A DNA stretch of 62,737 nucleotides from Oscillospiraceae bacterium. Its GTDB lineage: Bacteria; Bacillota; Clostridia; Oscillospirales; Oscillospiraceae. Below are positions 42,482 through 51,355 of the stretch, piece by piece. Under the pieces are notes generated by a model, which worked only from the letters and a program-made list of their open reading frames with translations, ran no database searches and was not told where the DNA came from. A program made the position numbers and the translations under genes. Numbering within the stretch: the first letter of the stretch is position 1; each line of letters opens with the position of its first letter. The stretch lies in contig CAJTCG010000019.1 of NCBI GenBank assembly GCA_910574635.1, positions 1 through 62,737 on the forward strand, given 5' to 3'.

Positions 42482-42500
42482 TCTGGACACTGTGTCCAGA
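42482..42500. promoter_or_regulatory. Dispersed palindrome, site 3 (beside oriT)
   Basis: TCTGGACAC-T-GTGTCCAGA, perfect arms with T at the centre. It lies between the relaxase stop (42526) and the oriT core (42473). Confidence 0.75.
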
Positions 42501-42525
42501 GGCTTCCCTGTCTGCGGCCCCGTCG

Positions 42526-43956
42526 CTACCGCTCCTGGGCCTTACTCTCCCGCCCGCCGGACAGGTCGAGAAGATGATCGACGTTGGCCTTGACTGCCAC
42601 CGCCTCCCGCATTTCCTGTTGCGCTGCCCTGTATTGGGCGTAGAGTTTTTTCTTCCGCTCCGCCAGCTCCCGGCGCTCCTTTTTCAGCGCGTCCATTTTC
42701 GGGAGCTTGGCCCCGTCCAGAATGTCATTGATCGCCGCCTTTGCCGCCCGATAGGAGGCCAGCGCCTCCTCATGCTCCGCCAGATACTTCTTGCTGTACC
42801 GGGCGGCCTTGTAGCCGTCGAACACAGGCCGGGTCTTGGCGTAGTCCACCACGGCCCCCATCAGCTTTGTGGTGGAGGCCAGCCGCTCCTCCACCCCCCG
42901 CAGCTCCCCGGCCAGAGTATGGGCCCGATCCACCGCCGCCGCCGTCCGCTCCGCCAGGGCGTCATAGTCGGTCAGGCCGTTCTCCTGGAGGAATTGGAGC
43001 GCGGCGGCCATCTGTTTCAGATTGTAGATTTTCACCCACCGCTCATAGCCGGGCCCCTTGCCCTGGGCCATGCGCTGCTGAATGTCAATTATCAGATTGA
43101 CGCGCCGGGGAGCCGCCGGGCGGGGCCGATCCTGGGCGGGCTTGCGGACGGGGGCCCGCCCGTCGATCACCGCCTCCACGTCCTCCAGGCCGTAGCCGTC
43201 CCCCAGGGTGGAGGCCCGGAACCGGGTGGCCCGGTCCTGGCCTGGGAGCCGGAACGAGATCACCCCGCCCCGGCCCCGCTTCACCTGGACGCCCGCCGCC
43301 TCCATCCGCCGGAGGAAATCGGCAAGGTCGGCGGGCCGGTCCGCCAGGGCCCCGTCGATGATCCCCCGTATCTGCTCCTTGTAGGAGGGAGGCCGGGCCC
43401 CGCCCAGCCATTGGCCGTAATGCAGAAATTTCCCCTTGCTGTGGAGCCTGGGGTTTTTGATAACGGACAGGTCGTGCTCCAGGCACACCCGGTCAGACAG
43501 CCGCCGCAGGGCGCGGGCAGAGCCTAAAAAATCCCGGTATTTCCGGGTGCAGTCAAGGGACGTGGAATTGTAGTAAATGTGAACGTGAGGGTGGGGCCGG
43601 TCCGCGTGGGACACCACGAAGAAAGCGTGTTTTCCCTTGGTCCAGCGCATCGCCAGCTCATACCCGATGTTCAGCGCCTCCTCCGGGTCCAGCTCCCCAG
43701 GGGGGAACGATTGGCGGATCTGATAGCACAACACGTCGGCGTCCCGCTTCTGCTCCCGGCCTGTAATGGTTTTGTACCGGGCCTTGCTCAAAAGAAACTC
43801 GCTGTCAGCGGTGAGGGGGTCGCACTCGTAGGAGCGGATCAGGGCCCCGTCCAGTGTCTTTTCCGGGTTCTGGCCGTAGTCGAAGCGGTCCGACAGGGAT
43901 TCCAGGATCGACTTGCCCCCGCTGATATGGTGGGTTATGAGACGGGTCGTCGCCAG
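42526..43956 (-). CDS. MOBP-type relaxase, element 2, apparent CTG start
   Basis: This 476-residue protein has SHADRPHPHVHIYYNST as the metal-binding motif (about 115-130), SYECDP holding the likely catalytic Tyr, and a long C-terminal coiled coil. The element 1 relaxase begins MATTRI; here the matching codons are CTG GCG ACG ACC CGT, eight bases after AGGGGG. A GTG nine bases upstream would overlap that site. Initiation at CTG would lower synthesis. Palindrome site 4 lies 36 bases before the start. Confidence 0.85.
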   Translation of the reverse strand: MATTRLITHHISGGKSILESLSDRFDYGQNPEKTLDGALIRSYECDPLTADSEFLLSKARYKTITGREQKRDADVLCYQIRQSFPPGELDPEEALNIGYELAMRWTKGKHAFFVVSHADRPHPHVHIYYNSTSLDCTRKYRDFLGSARALRRLSDRVCLEHDLSVIKNPRLHSKGKFLHYGQWLGGARPPSYKEQIRGIIDGALADRPADLADFLRRMEAAGVQVKRGRGGVISFRLPGQDRATRFRASTLGDGYGLEDVEAVIDGRAPVRKPAQDRPRPAAPRRVNLIIDIQQRMAQGKGPGYERWVKIYNLKQMAAALQFLQENGLTDYDALAERTAAAVDRAHTLAGELRGVEERLASTTKLMGAVVDYAKTRPVFDGYKAARYSKKYLAEHEEALASYRAAKAAINDILDGAKLPKMDALKKERRELAERKKKLYAQYRAAQQEMREAVAVKANVDHLLDLSGGRESKAQER

Positions 43957-43992
43957 GGACAGCACCCCCTTTCAAAATCGGTTCTCCCCGCC

Positions 43993-44011
43993 TCTGGACA
44001 CGGTGTCCAGA
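43993..44011. promoter_or_regulatory. Dispersed palindrome, site 4 (upstream of relaxase)
   Basis: TCTGGACAC-G-GTGTCCAGA, perfect arms, between mobC and the relaxase. Confidence 0.8.
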
Positions 44012-44053
44012 GGGCGGGGACAGCCGGGGAGCGGCCTGGGCCGCTCCCACGGG

Positions 44054-44404
44054 TCACAGGGCCACCACCTGGGCCAGCTTCCCCAACAGCTCGGAGAGAG
44101 GCCCCCACAGGTCGGCGTAGTCCTTTTGTAGCGCCTGGAGCTCGTTCTGATACAGCCCGCCGTAGGTGTTCACATGGAGCGCCGCCTGATTGAGATTGTT
44201 GGCGCACCGCCGCTGGAGGGACACCAGCTCCCGCACCGGGGAGAGGTCCACCTGGAGCACATAGCCGTTGAGGGCCATTTTTCGGACATAGGCGCTCATA
44301 TTGCGGATGCCCGTCTGCTCCATGCGGGCCTTGATCCCTTGCAGCTCCTCCGGGCTCACCCAAACATAGAGCGGCACATTCCGGCGGCGCTTCTTTCCCG
44401 CCAC
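44054..44404 (-). CDS. mobC: MobC relaxosome accessory protein, element 2
   Basis: This 116-residue protein (VPLYVWVSPEELQGIKARMEQTGIRNMSAYVRKMALNG) has the MobC core LQRRCANNLNQAALHVNTYGG. It has a GTG start with GGGGTGA upstream. The stop of the preceding gene is two bases away. It is the partner of the relaxase at oriT. Confidence 0.9.
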   Translation of the reverse strand: MAGKKRRRNVPLYVWVSPEELQGIKARMEQTGIRNMSAYVRKMALNGYVLQVDLSPVRELVSLQRRCANNLNQAALHVNTYGGLYQNELQALQKDYADLWGPLSELLGKLAQVVAL

Positions 44405-44406
44405 GG

Positions 44407-44742
44407 CTACCGTTCACCCCGATCCGGGGCGTCCTTTTTGGGGACGGGCGGGGCCTGCCGCTCCTGGGCCTGTCTCCCCGCCTCCTCCATCTGCCGGGAG
44501 ATAGGTGCCTTGACCTCCCGAACATGAAAGCGGCGCTGATAGTCGGCGGCGCGGTCCGCATAGTCCTTTTCCGCAGCGGCCCCATCGTCATAATAGTGGC
44601 CCCAATAGTAGTCCCGGTGGCCGCCCTCCTGGGTAAACTGCCATGTCACGAAGCCCTCCCTGGGGTGCTCCCCCAGGGCAAAGCCCCGGCCATTGTCGAA
44701 CAGGACGGACTGTCGGATCACATAGCCTTGATTTTCTTCCAT
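44407..44742 (-). CDS. Conserved ICE protein of unknown function
   Basis: This 111-residue protein begins MEENQGYVIRQSVLFDNGRG and contains FVTWQFTQEGG and DYYWGHYYDD, with a charged coiled C-terminus. The start at 44742 follows GGAGGTTATC; a longer frame upstream has no such site. It lies between the Cys-rich VLP gene and mobC. No domain is recognised with certainty. Confidence 0.65.
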   Translation of the reverse strand: MEENQGYVIRQSVLFDNGRGFALGEHPREGFVTWQFTQEGGHRDYYWGHYYDDGAAAEKDYADRAADYQRRFHVREVKAPISRQMEEAGRQAQERQAPPVPKKDAPDRGER

Positions 44743-44872
44743 GATAACCTCCAAAATGTTGACAGTATAGGGCCGAAACAGGGGCGAGACGTAAAATGAT
44801 ACGGCCCGCCCCCGTTCGCCGTCTGAAAAGCCTTGAAAACACGGGGCTTTTGAGGGCCTAATTGTCAACGGT

Positions 44873-45226
44873 TCAGCCCCGCTTTTTCCTCATGTGGTCC
44901 CGCTGCTGCTTTCTGTGCGCGGCCTGGGCGCAGGCGGGGGAACAGTAGCGCCGCCGCCCTCCCAGGAGGGCAGGCCGCCCGCAGAGGGGGCAGGCCCGCG
45001 TCTCCACCGGGGCCGGGGCGGTCAGGGCCGCCTCCAGCGCCGGGTCCAGGGGTAGGACCGCCGCCCGAAAGTAGCGGCACAGGGGGCCCGTCCAGGTTTT
45101 CCCCAGCATATAACACTCACAGTCCAAAGGCAAGCATCCCACGTCCCGGTCATAATTGGCGCACCACTTCACCACCAGGGCCCGGATCGCGGCCCGCTCC
45201 TCGCGGGTGAGCTCCCGCTGGTCCAT
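44873..45226 (-). CDS. Cysteine-rich VLP family protein, element 2
   Basis: This 117-residue protein has CANYDRDVGCLPLDCECYML, CRYFRAAVLP and a zinc-finger part CPLCGRPALLGGRRRYCSPAC. It ends in a basic tail. The ATG follows GGAGGTGACGGC. It is homologous to 7704-8069. Confidence 0.8.
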   Translation of the reverse strand: MDQRELTREERAAIRALVVKWCANYDRDVGCLPLDCECYMLGKTWTGPLCRYFRAAVLPLDPALEAALTAPAPVETRACPLCGRPALLGGRRRYCSPACAQAAHRKQQRDHMRKKRG

Positions 45227-45230
45227 GCCG

Positions 45231-45416
45231 TCACCTCCCATCGTCGGGACTGGCCCGGCTCCGCAGGTAGGCCCGGAAACAGGTCACGCACCGCAGGCCC
45301 CGCCAGTAGGGACACCCCTCGCAGATGGACCCCTTGGGGGCCGGGGTGGGCTCCGGGGGCAGGTGGTAGGTGGGCTGCTTCATAAAGGGCTCATAGGGGC
45401 TGTTGGTGAAATTCAC
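45231..45416 (-). CDS. Small Cys-rich conjugation protein, element 2
   Basis: This 61-residue protein has CEGCPYWRGLRCVTC near its centre. The GTG start overlaps the DUF4366 stop by four bases. It is the positional counterpart of 4739-4939. Confidence 0.6.
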   Translation of the reverse strand: MNFTNSPYEPFMKQPTYHLPPEPTPAPKGSICEGCPYWRGLRCVTCFRAYLRSRASPDDGR

Positions 45417-46066
45417 TCGTCCCCTCCCTCGTCCTCGTCGTCCACGTCCCAGGGGGGCGCGTCGTCGTAGTCGTCGGGCTCGTCATAGTCGGCGTGATCC
45501 TCCTCCGGCTCCGCCGCCCGCTGCTGCTTGGGGCGGTAAATCTTGAAGTACCACCCGGCCCCGCCGCCCAGGGCCAGCACCGCCAGGGCCGCCAGGAGCA
45601 TCCCGGCCCCGCCGGACTTTTGGGGCTCCGGCTCCGGGGCGGGGTCAGGTTCGGGCTCCGGGTCCGGCTCTGTCACAGGGGGCGGGGCCTCCGGCTCCTG
45701 GTCCTGCTCGGCCAGGGCCATCAGGTCGGACACGGTGACAGCGTTCAGAAAATACACATTTTCCGTACTCCGCTGCCGGTCGATCACCAGATAGAAAACC
45801 GCCTCGTCCGCCGTAGTGATGGTGAAAAATTCTTTGCCGTCCTCGTCGGTGGCGTTGTCCACCACTGTCCCTGTTCCGTCCGGGGTGAACGGCTGGGGCT
45901 CCGGCGGCTGCTCCACGGGCAGGGGGTCCACCGGCTCCAGGCCGATCCAGGGGACGTACTCGCTGCCCTCGCTCTCGTCGCCGCCGCCAGCGTAGGCGGG
46001 GACGGTGAGCACTCCCACCATCAGGACGGCGCAGAGCATAGATGCCAGCATCCGGGATTTCTTCAT
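45413..46066 (-). CDS. DUF4366 family exported protein, element 2
   Basis: This 217-residue protein has a signal peptide (MLASMLCAVLMVGVLTVPAYA), an extracellular domain containing FTITTADEAVFYLVIDRQ, a Pro/Glu-rich linker, a transmembrane helix (about 155-175) and a strongly acidic tail. It lacks the Cys cluster of the element 1 copy. The ATG shares bases with the DUF4315 stop. Palindrome site 5 lies 28 bases upstream, inside the DUF4315 end. Confidence 0.8.
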   Translation of the reverse strand: MKKSRMLASMLCAVLMVGVLTVPAYAGGGDESEGSEYVPWIGLEPVDPLPVEQPPEPQPFTPDGTGTVVDNATDEDGKEFFTITTADEAVFYLVIDRQRSTENVYFLNAVTVSDLMALAEQDQEPEAPPPVTEPDPEPEPDPAPEPEPQKSGGAGMLLAALAVLALGGGAGWYFKIYRPKQQRAAEPEEDHADYDEPDDYDDAPPWDVDDEDEGGDE

Positions 46067-46314
46067 CAAGTCTCCTCCTTTCCCTCGCCGGGCTTCTGGA
46101 CACCGTGTCCAGAAGGCCCGCCCCGGAACTGCCGGAGGAGGGCGGGCAGCTCGTCCAGGGTCACACTCATGCCCCGCACAATATCCACGATCTCCTCATT
46201 CTCGGCCTCCCGGTGCTTCTGCTCCAGCTCTTTCAGCCGGGCCTGCTGCTCGTTGATCTTGGCCTTGACTCTCTCCATCTCAGCCCAAATTTTCGCGCTT
46301 TTGCTGATCGCCAT
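46066..46314 (-). CDS. DUF4315 family small coiled-coil protein, element 2
   Basis: This 82-residue protein (MAISKSAKIWAEMERVKAKI) has EIVDIVRGMSVTLDELPALL matching the element 1 copy. Its last residues (SGHGVQKPGEGKEET) are encoded by palindrome site 5, an extension not found in element 1. The start follows AAAGGAGG. Confidence 0.8.
   Translation of the reverse strand: MAISKSAKIWAEMERVKAKINEQQARLKELEQKHREAENEEIVDIVRGMSVTLDELPALLRQFRGGPSGHGVQKPGEGKEET
46095..46113. promoter_or_regulatory. Dispersed palindrome, site 5 (DUF4315/DUF4366 junction)
   Basis: TCTGGACAC-C-GTGTCCAGA, perfect arms, inside the last codons of the DUF4315 gene. Confidence 0.75.
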
Positions 46315-46329
46315 TGAAAACCTCCTTTG

Positions 46330-48051
46330 TCATGGTAAACGCCCCCAGGCGTAAAAATGGGACTGCCAGTAGCTTGTATTCAAGCTGGTGTACTGAATGG
46401 GGTCCCCACAGTGGAGCATCATTCCGTCCCCCACATAAATGCCACAGTGGGTCACACCGTCCGGGTTGGGCGCGTCGTAGGTGTAGCGGAAAAATACAAG
46501 GTCGCCGGGCCGTGGGGAGCTGACGGGGGTGCAGTAGTTGTAGAGCGCCTGGGCTCCCATGCGGCCCACGTCCCACCCGCTATGGCCGATCACCCAGGAG
46601 ACAAAGCCGGAACAGTCAAAGGACGTGGCCGGGGAGCTGCCGCCCCACACATAGGGATAGCCTAGGTATTTCTCCGCCTCGGTGAGCATGGCGGCGAACC
46701 GTTCATCAGATAGATATTCCTCTGGCACGTCGTAGGGCTGGGGCGGGTTGGTGATGTACTTGTCCACATAGCCGGAACCGGGGAACAGGTCGGGCCGGTT
46801 GCCCAGAGAGGACATATAGAGGGAATACCGGGATAGCTGCTCCCCGCCCATCATGTAGACGGGCAGGTGGGACAGGTCCTCACTTTTCAGCGTCACGGTA
46901 CAGATGTAGTAATTGTAGGGGACCCAAACCGTGTAGGGGCCGTCCGGCCCCGTCCGCGTTTCTGGCCGGTAGCGCACCTCCACCTCCACATTCTCCGTGA
47001 GGATATACTGCCGGTCAAAAATAGTCTGGAGTGTCCCCCGCACCTCCGTCAGCGTCCATTCCCCCTCATGGAACGCGCAGAGCATGGAGATCAAAACGTA
47101 TGGGTCATGCTCGATGGCGTCCAGGTCAAAATGATATTCGTCGTAGTCGTGGGTGCTGGTGTAGGTGTCCAGGTAGTTTTGTAGCTCCGCCTCCAACGCG
47201 CAGTAGGCGGCCTCGGCCCCCAGCATATCCCCGTCCTGGGCGGGGTAGGTGCTGGCCCCGATCCCCCCGATGATCCCGTTGCCTATCGTCACCAGGGAGG
47301 AGGCGCAGGACTGGACCGTGAACAGGAGGAGGACACAGCACAGGGCGATCACCACCCCGCCGGGGTGCCGCTTGACGAAGCCCACCGCCTTTTCCGCCAG
47401 CTTCTCCGCAGAGGCGGCGGTTTTCTCGGCGGCCCTGGCCCCCTGCTTGGCGGCCTCCCGCGCCTGTTTCGCGTACTGCCGCTTTTGGCGCTGCTTCTGT
47501 GCGAACCGGGCGATGGCGTTCTTGCCCAGCTTCGGGTGCTTCTCCAGCTCCACTTGAAAACGGTGCTCCGCCGTGGCCTTGACATACCGGCGTTCGGCGC
47601 GGGCGGCGGCCTTGGCCGGGTGGTCCCGGATGGCCTGCCGCACCGTCCGGGCCGTTTTCCGCCCCACGGCCTCGCCCACCAGCTCGGAGTGGTGGGCCCC
47701 CTCGGTGCCTACATTCTCATGCTCCACCTCATAAATTTTGCCGTGGACGAAGCCGTGAACGCCCCAGCCCAGGGCCCCGGCCCCGCGCTTCACCGGGCCG
47801 GGAGGCTTGGGCGGGGCCTGGGCCGCCAGCTTCTCCTGGGCCTTTCCCATGCGCAGCTTGGCCTTTTCCGCCTTGACCGCGCTCTGCTCCGCCCGTGTCT
47901 GACCCTGGGCGCTCCGCTTCTTCCCCTCCTGCCGCAGCCGTTCGGAGGGCCGGGCCCGTTCGCTCTCCTGGTGGAGTTTGGATTTGTGGTCAGATTTGCG
48001 GGGCCTCTGGACACGGTGTCCAGAGGCAGGCCGGGCTTTACTCTTGCCCAT
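46330..48051 (-). CDS. NlpC/P60 cell-wall hydrolase, element 2
   Basis: This 573-residue protein has a basic N-terminus, a transmembrane helix (about 232-252) and a C-terminal NlpC/P60 domain with FDCSGFVSWVIG and THCGIYVG. Codons 10-15 (SGHRVQ) are palindrome site 6, an insertion relative to the element 1 protein, which otherwise aligns from RPK/RPRK onward. It overlaps virB4 by 14 bases. Confidence 0.9.
   Translation of the reverse strand: MGKSKARPASGHRVQRPRKSDHKSKLHQESERARPSERLRQEGKKRSAQGQTRAEQSAVKAEKAKLRMGKAQEKLAAQAPPKPPGPVKRGAGALGWGVHGFVHGKIYEVEHENVGTEGAHHSELVGEAVGRKTARTVRQAIRDHPAKAAARAERRYVKATAEHRFQVELEKHPKLGKNAIARFAQKQRQKRQYAKQAREAAKQGARAAEKTAASAEKLAEKAVGFVKRHPGGVVIALCCVLLLFTVQSCASSLVTIGNGIIGGIGASTYPAQDGDMLGAEAAYCALEAELQNYLDTYTSTHDYDEYHFDLDAIEHDPYVLISMLCAFHEGEWTLTEVRGTLQTIFDRQYILTENVEVEVRYRPETRTGPDGPYTVWVPYNYYICTVTLKSEDLSHLPVYMMGGEQLSRYSLYMSSLGNRPDLFPGSGYVDKYITNPPQPYDVPEEYLSDERFAAMLTEAEKYLGYPYVWGGSSPATSFDCSGFVSWVIGHSGWDVGRMGAQALYNYCTPVSSPRPGDLVFFRYTYDAPNPDGVTHCGIYVGDGMMLHCGDPIQYTSLNTSYWQSHFYAWGRLP
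48006..48024. promoter_or_regulatory. Dispersed palindrome, site 6 (virB4/NlpC junction)
   Basis: TCTGGACAC-G-GTGTCCAGA, perfect arms, 13 bases after the virB4 stop and inside the first codons of the NlpC/P60 gene. Confidence 0.75.
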
Positions 48052-50395
48052 TGGCCTTGTCCTCCGGCTTGGTCGTCAGCAGGGTATAGAGCTCGGTGTC
48101 CTGGGGGAAGTGGTCTACAAAGGGAATGGTGGTGTCCCCATAAAAAAGCAGCCCCTCGCCGGAGCCGGAGTGCGTGACATAGGAAAGCTGGTGGGGGCTG
48201 ATCCCCAGGTGGCTTGCCAGCACCTTTTGATCCCCGGCGGCCTGGGACAGCATATAGAGGAAATCGCAGTTACCAAAGATGGATTCAATTTCGCTGCTCT
48301 CCAACAGGCTTTTCACGTTTTGAGTGATGCCGCTGGGAATCGCCCCCCACTTGCGGAAGCGGCGGAAAATCTCGACGCTGTACGCCGCCGTCTGGGGCTC
48401 GGCCAGCAGCACATGAAACTCGTCCTGGTATACCCAGGTGGCCCGCCGCCGGTCCCGGTTCTCCGTCACCCGGCCCCATATCTGGTCCGTGAGGATCAGC
48501 AGCCCGATTTTTTTCAGCATCTTCCCCAGGGCCTTAATGTCGAAGCACAGCAGCCGGGAATTGACCTGTACGTTGGTTCGGTGGTTGAACAGGTTCAAGG
48601 ACCCGGTACAGTACAGCTCCAGGGCGGATGCCACCCGCCGGGCCTCCGGCTCGGACTGTTTCAGCAGCTCGTCGTAGAGGTCCTGGAGGATAGGCATACG
48701 CTCCGGGGCCGGGTCCGCCAGATAGGGCCGGTAGATGGTCCGCACACAGCGGTCGATCACCGTCTTTTCCACCGGGGCCAGCCCGCTCCGCCCGCCCACG
48801 ATCAGCTCGCACAGGGAGAGGATAAAATCGCTTTTGAGGGACAGCGGGTCCTCGTCGTCGGCGTAGTTGGGGTTAATGTCCATGGGGTTGATGAACGTGC
48901 CCGCCGTGGCCGACGGCGACAGCCGCACCACCTGCCCGCCCAGCCGGTTCACAAGGGGGTAATATTCGCCCTCCGGGTCTGCTATGATAATGTCGTCGTC
49001 CGGGAGGGTGAGGAACACGTTGACGATCTCCCGCTTGGCGGCGAAGCTCTTGCCGCTGCCGGGGGTGCCCAGGAACAGGCCGTTAGGGTTTTTAAGTCGT
49101 TTGCGGTCCGCCATAATGATGTTATTGGAAAGGGCGTTCATGCCGTAGTACAGCGCCGCCCCGTCCATGCGCAGCTCCTTTGTCATAAAGGGAATGAAGA
49201 TCGCCGTGGAGCTGGTGGTCATGCCCCGCTGTATCTCGATGGCGTTGTCCCCCAGCACCAGGGAGGAGGTAAAGCCCTGCTCCTGCTGCCAGTCCAGCCG
49301 CTTCAAGGCGCAGTTGTACTTTTGGGCGATGCCGGAGATGGTGAACACGTCGTTCTCCAGCTTTTGCCGGGTGGGGGCGATATTCACCACAGTAAACGTC
49401 AGGAGAAACATTCGCTCGTTCCGGGACTGGAGGTCGGCCAGGAGCGCCGCCGCGTCCTTGGAGTAGGTAATGAGGTCCGGGGGCAAAATTTCCATGTCGT
49501 ATCCTGCTCTGACTGCCTTTTTCTGCTCCTCCACTTTCATCTTGTCAATGTCGGAGATTTTGCCCTTGGTCATTTTGATAGCCTTGAGCTGGTCCACCGT
49601 CTGAACGTGGAGGGTGACAGTCATTTCCGCGTCCAGTTCCAGCAGCTCCAACAGCAGCTTGTCCGACAGCTCGGAGGCCATGATCTGCAAATAGGAGGCC
49701 GCGCCCCAGGACTGGCCCACCCGGAACGTCCGGGAGGTGGAGAAGTCGAAGCTGTCCGGGGCGATGAAGTCCTTGGTCCCCATGCCGGTTTTCACAATGT
49801 CCGGCCAGGAGAAGCGAAACGGCTCCCGGCCTCCGGGGTGCATCTGGCCGTGAAGTACCTCCAGCCGCTCCCGCCCGTTGAGCACACGGGAATGGGCCCC
49901 CAGCTTCTTGAAGTTGCCCATAATGTCGCTGGATACCCGCTCCAGCCGGGGGCGGGCTGTCTCCAGGCCCTCGGCGGGAATGCCGAACGTGATGTACTTG
50001 GAGCGGACGATCCCGTTGTTGCTCCGGGCAATCTGCCGTTTCAGCATATCCACATACTCGCCCCGGATGCTGTCAAAGTCGTCGTGGGCCATAGGGATAT
50101 TGACCTTGTACCGGCTGCCGCCTCTGGAGCGGTGGTTGATAAAGGAGAGCTGGAACGGGAGGGCGCTGTCAAAGTAGTTGAGGAAGCCGCACCAGCCGTC
50201 AAAGATGGCGGACTGATCCTCGCTGGAGGCCACGGAGTAGTTAATATCCTCGTAGGCGATGGTTTTGGTGTAGAAGCCCTCCCGTACCCGGCAAATGCCG
50301 TCTTTCAGCATTTCCACATAGGGGATGGTCTGCTGTGCGGAGAGGGAGCGCCTACTGGCCCTTGCGCTTCCGGCGCTTTTGGCTCTTGGGTTCAG
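48038..50395 (-). CDS. VirB4-type conjugation ATPase, apparent CTG start
   Basis: This protein of about 785 residues has the N-terminal VirB4 region (SAQQTIPYVEMLKDGICRV), Walker A GTPGSGKSF (about 455) and YQDEFHVLL. AGGAGG at 50410-50405 is followed nine bases later by CTG AAC CCA in the right frame; no ATG or GTG lies there. An ATG at 50428 in frame is upstream of that site and has only a weak site of its own. The N-terminal part overlaps prgI. The element 1 copy is split by a group II intron; this one is intact. Confidence 0.85.
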   Translation of the reverse strand: MNPRAKSAGSARASRRSLSAQQTIPYVEMLKDGICRVREGFYTKTIAYEDINYSVASSEDQSAIFDGWCGFLNYFDSALPFQLSFINHRSRGGSRYKVNIPMAHDDFDSIRGEYVDMLKRQIARSNNGIVRSKYITFGIPAEGLETARPRLERVSSDIMGNFKKLGAHSRVLNGRERLEVLHGQMHPGGREPFRFSWPDIVKTGMGTKDFIAPDSFDFSTSRTFRVGQSWGAASYLQIMASELSDKLLLELLELDAEMTVTLHVQTVDQLKAIKMTKGKISDIDKMKVEEQKKAVRAGYDMEILPPDLITYSKDAAALLADLQSRNERMFLLTFTVVNIAPTRQKLENDVFTISGIAQKYNCALKRLDWQQEQGFTSSLVLGDNAIEIQRGMTTSSTAIFIPFMTKELRMDGAALYYGMNALSNNIIMADRKRLKNPNGLFLGTPGSGKSFAAKREIVNVFLTLPDDDIIIADPEGEYYPLVNRLGGQVVRLSPSATAGTFINPMDINPNYADDEDPLSLKSDFILSLCELIVGGRSGLAPVEKTVIDRCVRTIYRPYLADPAPERMPILQDLYDELLKQSEPEARRVASALELYCTGSLNLFNHRTNVQVNSRLLCFDIKALGKMLKKIGLLILTDQIWGRVTENRDRRRATWVYQDEFHVLLAEPQTAAYSVEIFRRFRKWGAIPSGITQNVKSLLESSEIESIFGNCDFLYMLSQAAGDQKVLASHLGISPHQLSYVTHSGSGEGLLFYGDTTIPFVDHFPQDTELYTLLTTKPEDKANGQE

Positions 50396-50732
50396 AAGCG
50401 GACACCTCCTTTCCGGCGAACGGGGCATAGATATTCTGCGTTCGGTAGGGCCTGGGGCCGGGACGGAGGAAGCGGGCGCGGATGATGTTCCGCACCACTT
50501 TCTCAAAGGGCAGGCCGTCCTTTTCGTACATCGCCATGAGGAACGCCGGGAGCATGATCCCCAGCATGAGGAACATGGCCCCGGTGCCGCCGACGGCCCC
50601 ACGGGTCAGCAGATAGACGGGGACGCCCACCAGCCCGCCGCCGCCGAAACAAATAAGCTGCCGTTTGGTGAGACTAAATGCCAGCTTGGTTTTGACCCTG
50701 GACAGGTCGTTGGGTACATTCACATAGGGCAA
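50352..50732 (-). CDS. PrgI-family membrane protein (VirB3-like)
   Basis: This 126-residue protein begins PYVNVPNDLSRVKTKLAFSLTKRQL and has two membrane helices (about 25-45 and 48-68), as in PrgI proteins that pair with VirB4. It has a basic C-terminus. The start is TTG. It overlaps virB4 by 44 bases. Palindrome site 7 lies 28 bases upstream. Confidence 0.9.
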   Translation of the reverse strand: MPYVNVPNDLSRVKTKLAFSLTKRQLICFGGGGLVGVPVYLLTRGAVGGTGAMFLMLGIMLPAFLMAMYEKDGLPFEKVVRNIIRARFLRPGPRPYRTQNIYAPFAGKEVSASEPKSQKRRKRKGQ

Positions 50733-50735
50733 AAA

Positions 50736-51308
50736 TTACACCTCTTTTCTTGTCACCAGCTCTGGACACGGTGTCCAGAGGTCGGGGGTACATTCCACCT
50801 CGTTCCCCCATACATCCCAGCCGGGGACAGTCTGCCGGGCGAACAGCTCCATGCGGGGCACGTCGCCCATGAGGGCCACAATTTTTTCCCTGGCCTCGTC
50901 CGGCTTTTTGCTGTGGGCCTCAATGGGAGAAATAATGAATTGGTGGACGTTGGCGGCCTGCCGCCGGGGATGGCCCCGCGTCGCCAGCAGGCACACCTCC
51001 GCGTTGGCCCTGGTCCAAAAGCCCAGGCCGTAAAACCAGCTATCCGCCCGGCGGTTCTTTTTCAGCCAAACAAAGGCCACGCTCTTGTAGGTAAAGCCCC
51101 ACGCCTTGATCAGCCGCAGGGCCTCCGGGAGCTGGGGGAACGTGGCCCACAGGAACAGGGCGCAGTCCGGGGCGGCCAGCTCCGCCACCGGGAGCGCGCA
51201 CAGGTCGTTGATGGTCATGGTGGGATAGTGCTTCTCCGCCGCCCCCTGCAAATTCTTTTGGGCGTACCGCCAGGGCGGGTCGGCGTAGATCACAGCGTAT
51301 TTCCCGAT
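50736..51308 (-). CDS. MT-A70 family adenine methyltransferase, apparent ATC start
   Basis: The catalytic motif DPPW is in VIYADPPWRYAQKN near the N-terminus. ALFLWATFPQLPEAL and FIISPIEAHSKKPDE are typical of MT-A70/Ime4-like bacterial enzymes that make N6-methyladenine. The usual start (M.KYAVIYADPPW) matches ATC GGG AAA TAC GCT GTG, five bases after AGGAGGG; the GTG at 51293 is too far. The last residues (LWTPCPELVTRKEV) are encoded by palindrome site 7. It may modify element DNA against restriction. Confidence 0.8.
   Translation of the reverse strand: MGKYAVIYADPPWRYAQKNLQGAAEKHYPTMTINDLCALPVAELAAPDCALFLWATFPQLPEALRLIKAWGFTYKSVAFVWLKKNRRADSWFYGLGFWTRANAEVCLLATRGHPRRQAANVHQFIISPIEAHSKKPDEAREKIVALMGDVPRMELFARQTVPGWDVWGNEVECTPDLWTPCPELVTRKEV
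50761..50779. promoter_or_regulatory. Dispersed palindrome, site 7 (MT-A70/prgI junction)
   Basis: TCTGGACAC-G-GTGTCCAGA, perfect arms, inside the last codons of the MT-A70 gene. Confidence 0.75.
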
Positions 51309-51327
51309 AAAATCCCTCCTCTCCGCT

Positions 51328-51346
51328 TATGGTCACGGTGTCCAGA
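51328..51346. promoter_or_regulatory. Dispersed palindrome, site 8 (degenerate)
   Basis: TATGGTCAC-G-GTGTCCAGA: the right arm is perfect and the left arm has two changes. It lies nine bases after the trbL stop and 19 bases before the MT-A70 start. The mismatches are not compensated. Confidence 0.6.
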
Positions 51347-51355
51347 GGCCGGGGG

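Noticed and set aside
47978..50485. Plus-strand open frame of about 835 codons
   Set aside because: It is antisense to virB4 and prgI of element 2, which carry clear motifs and a ribosome-binding site.
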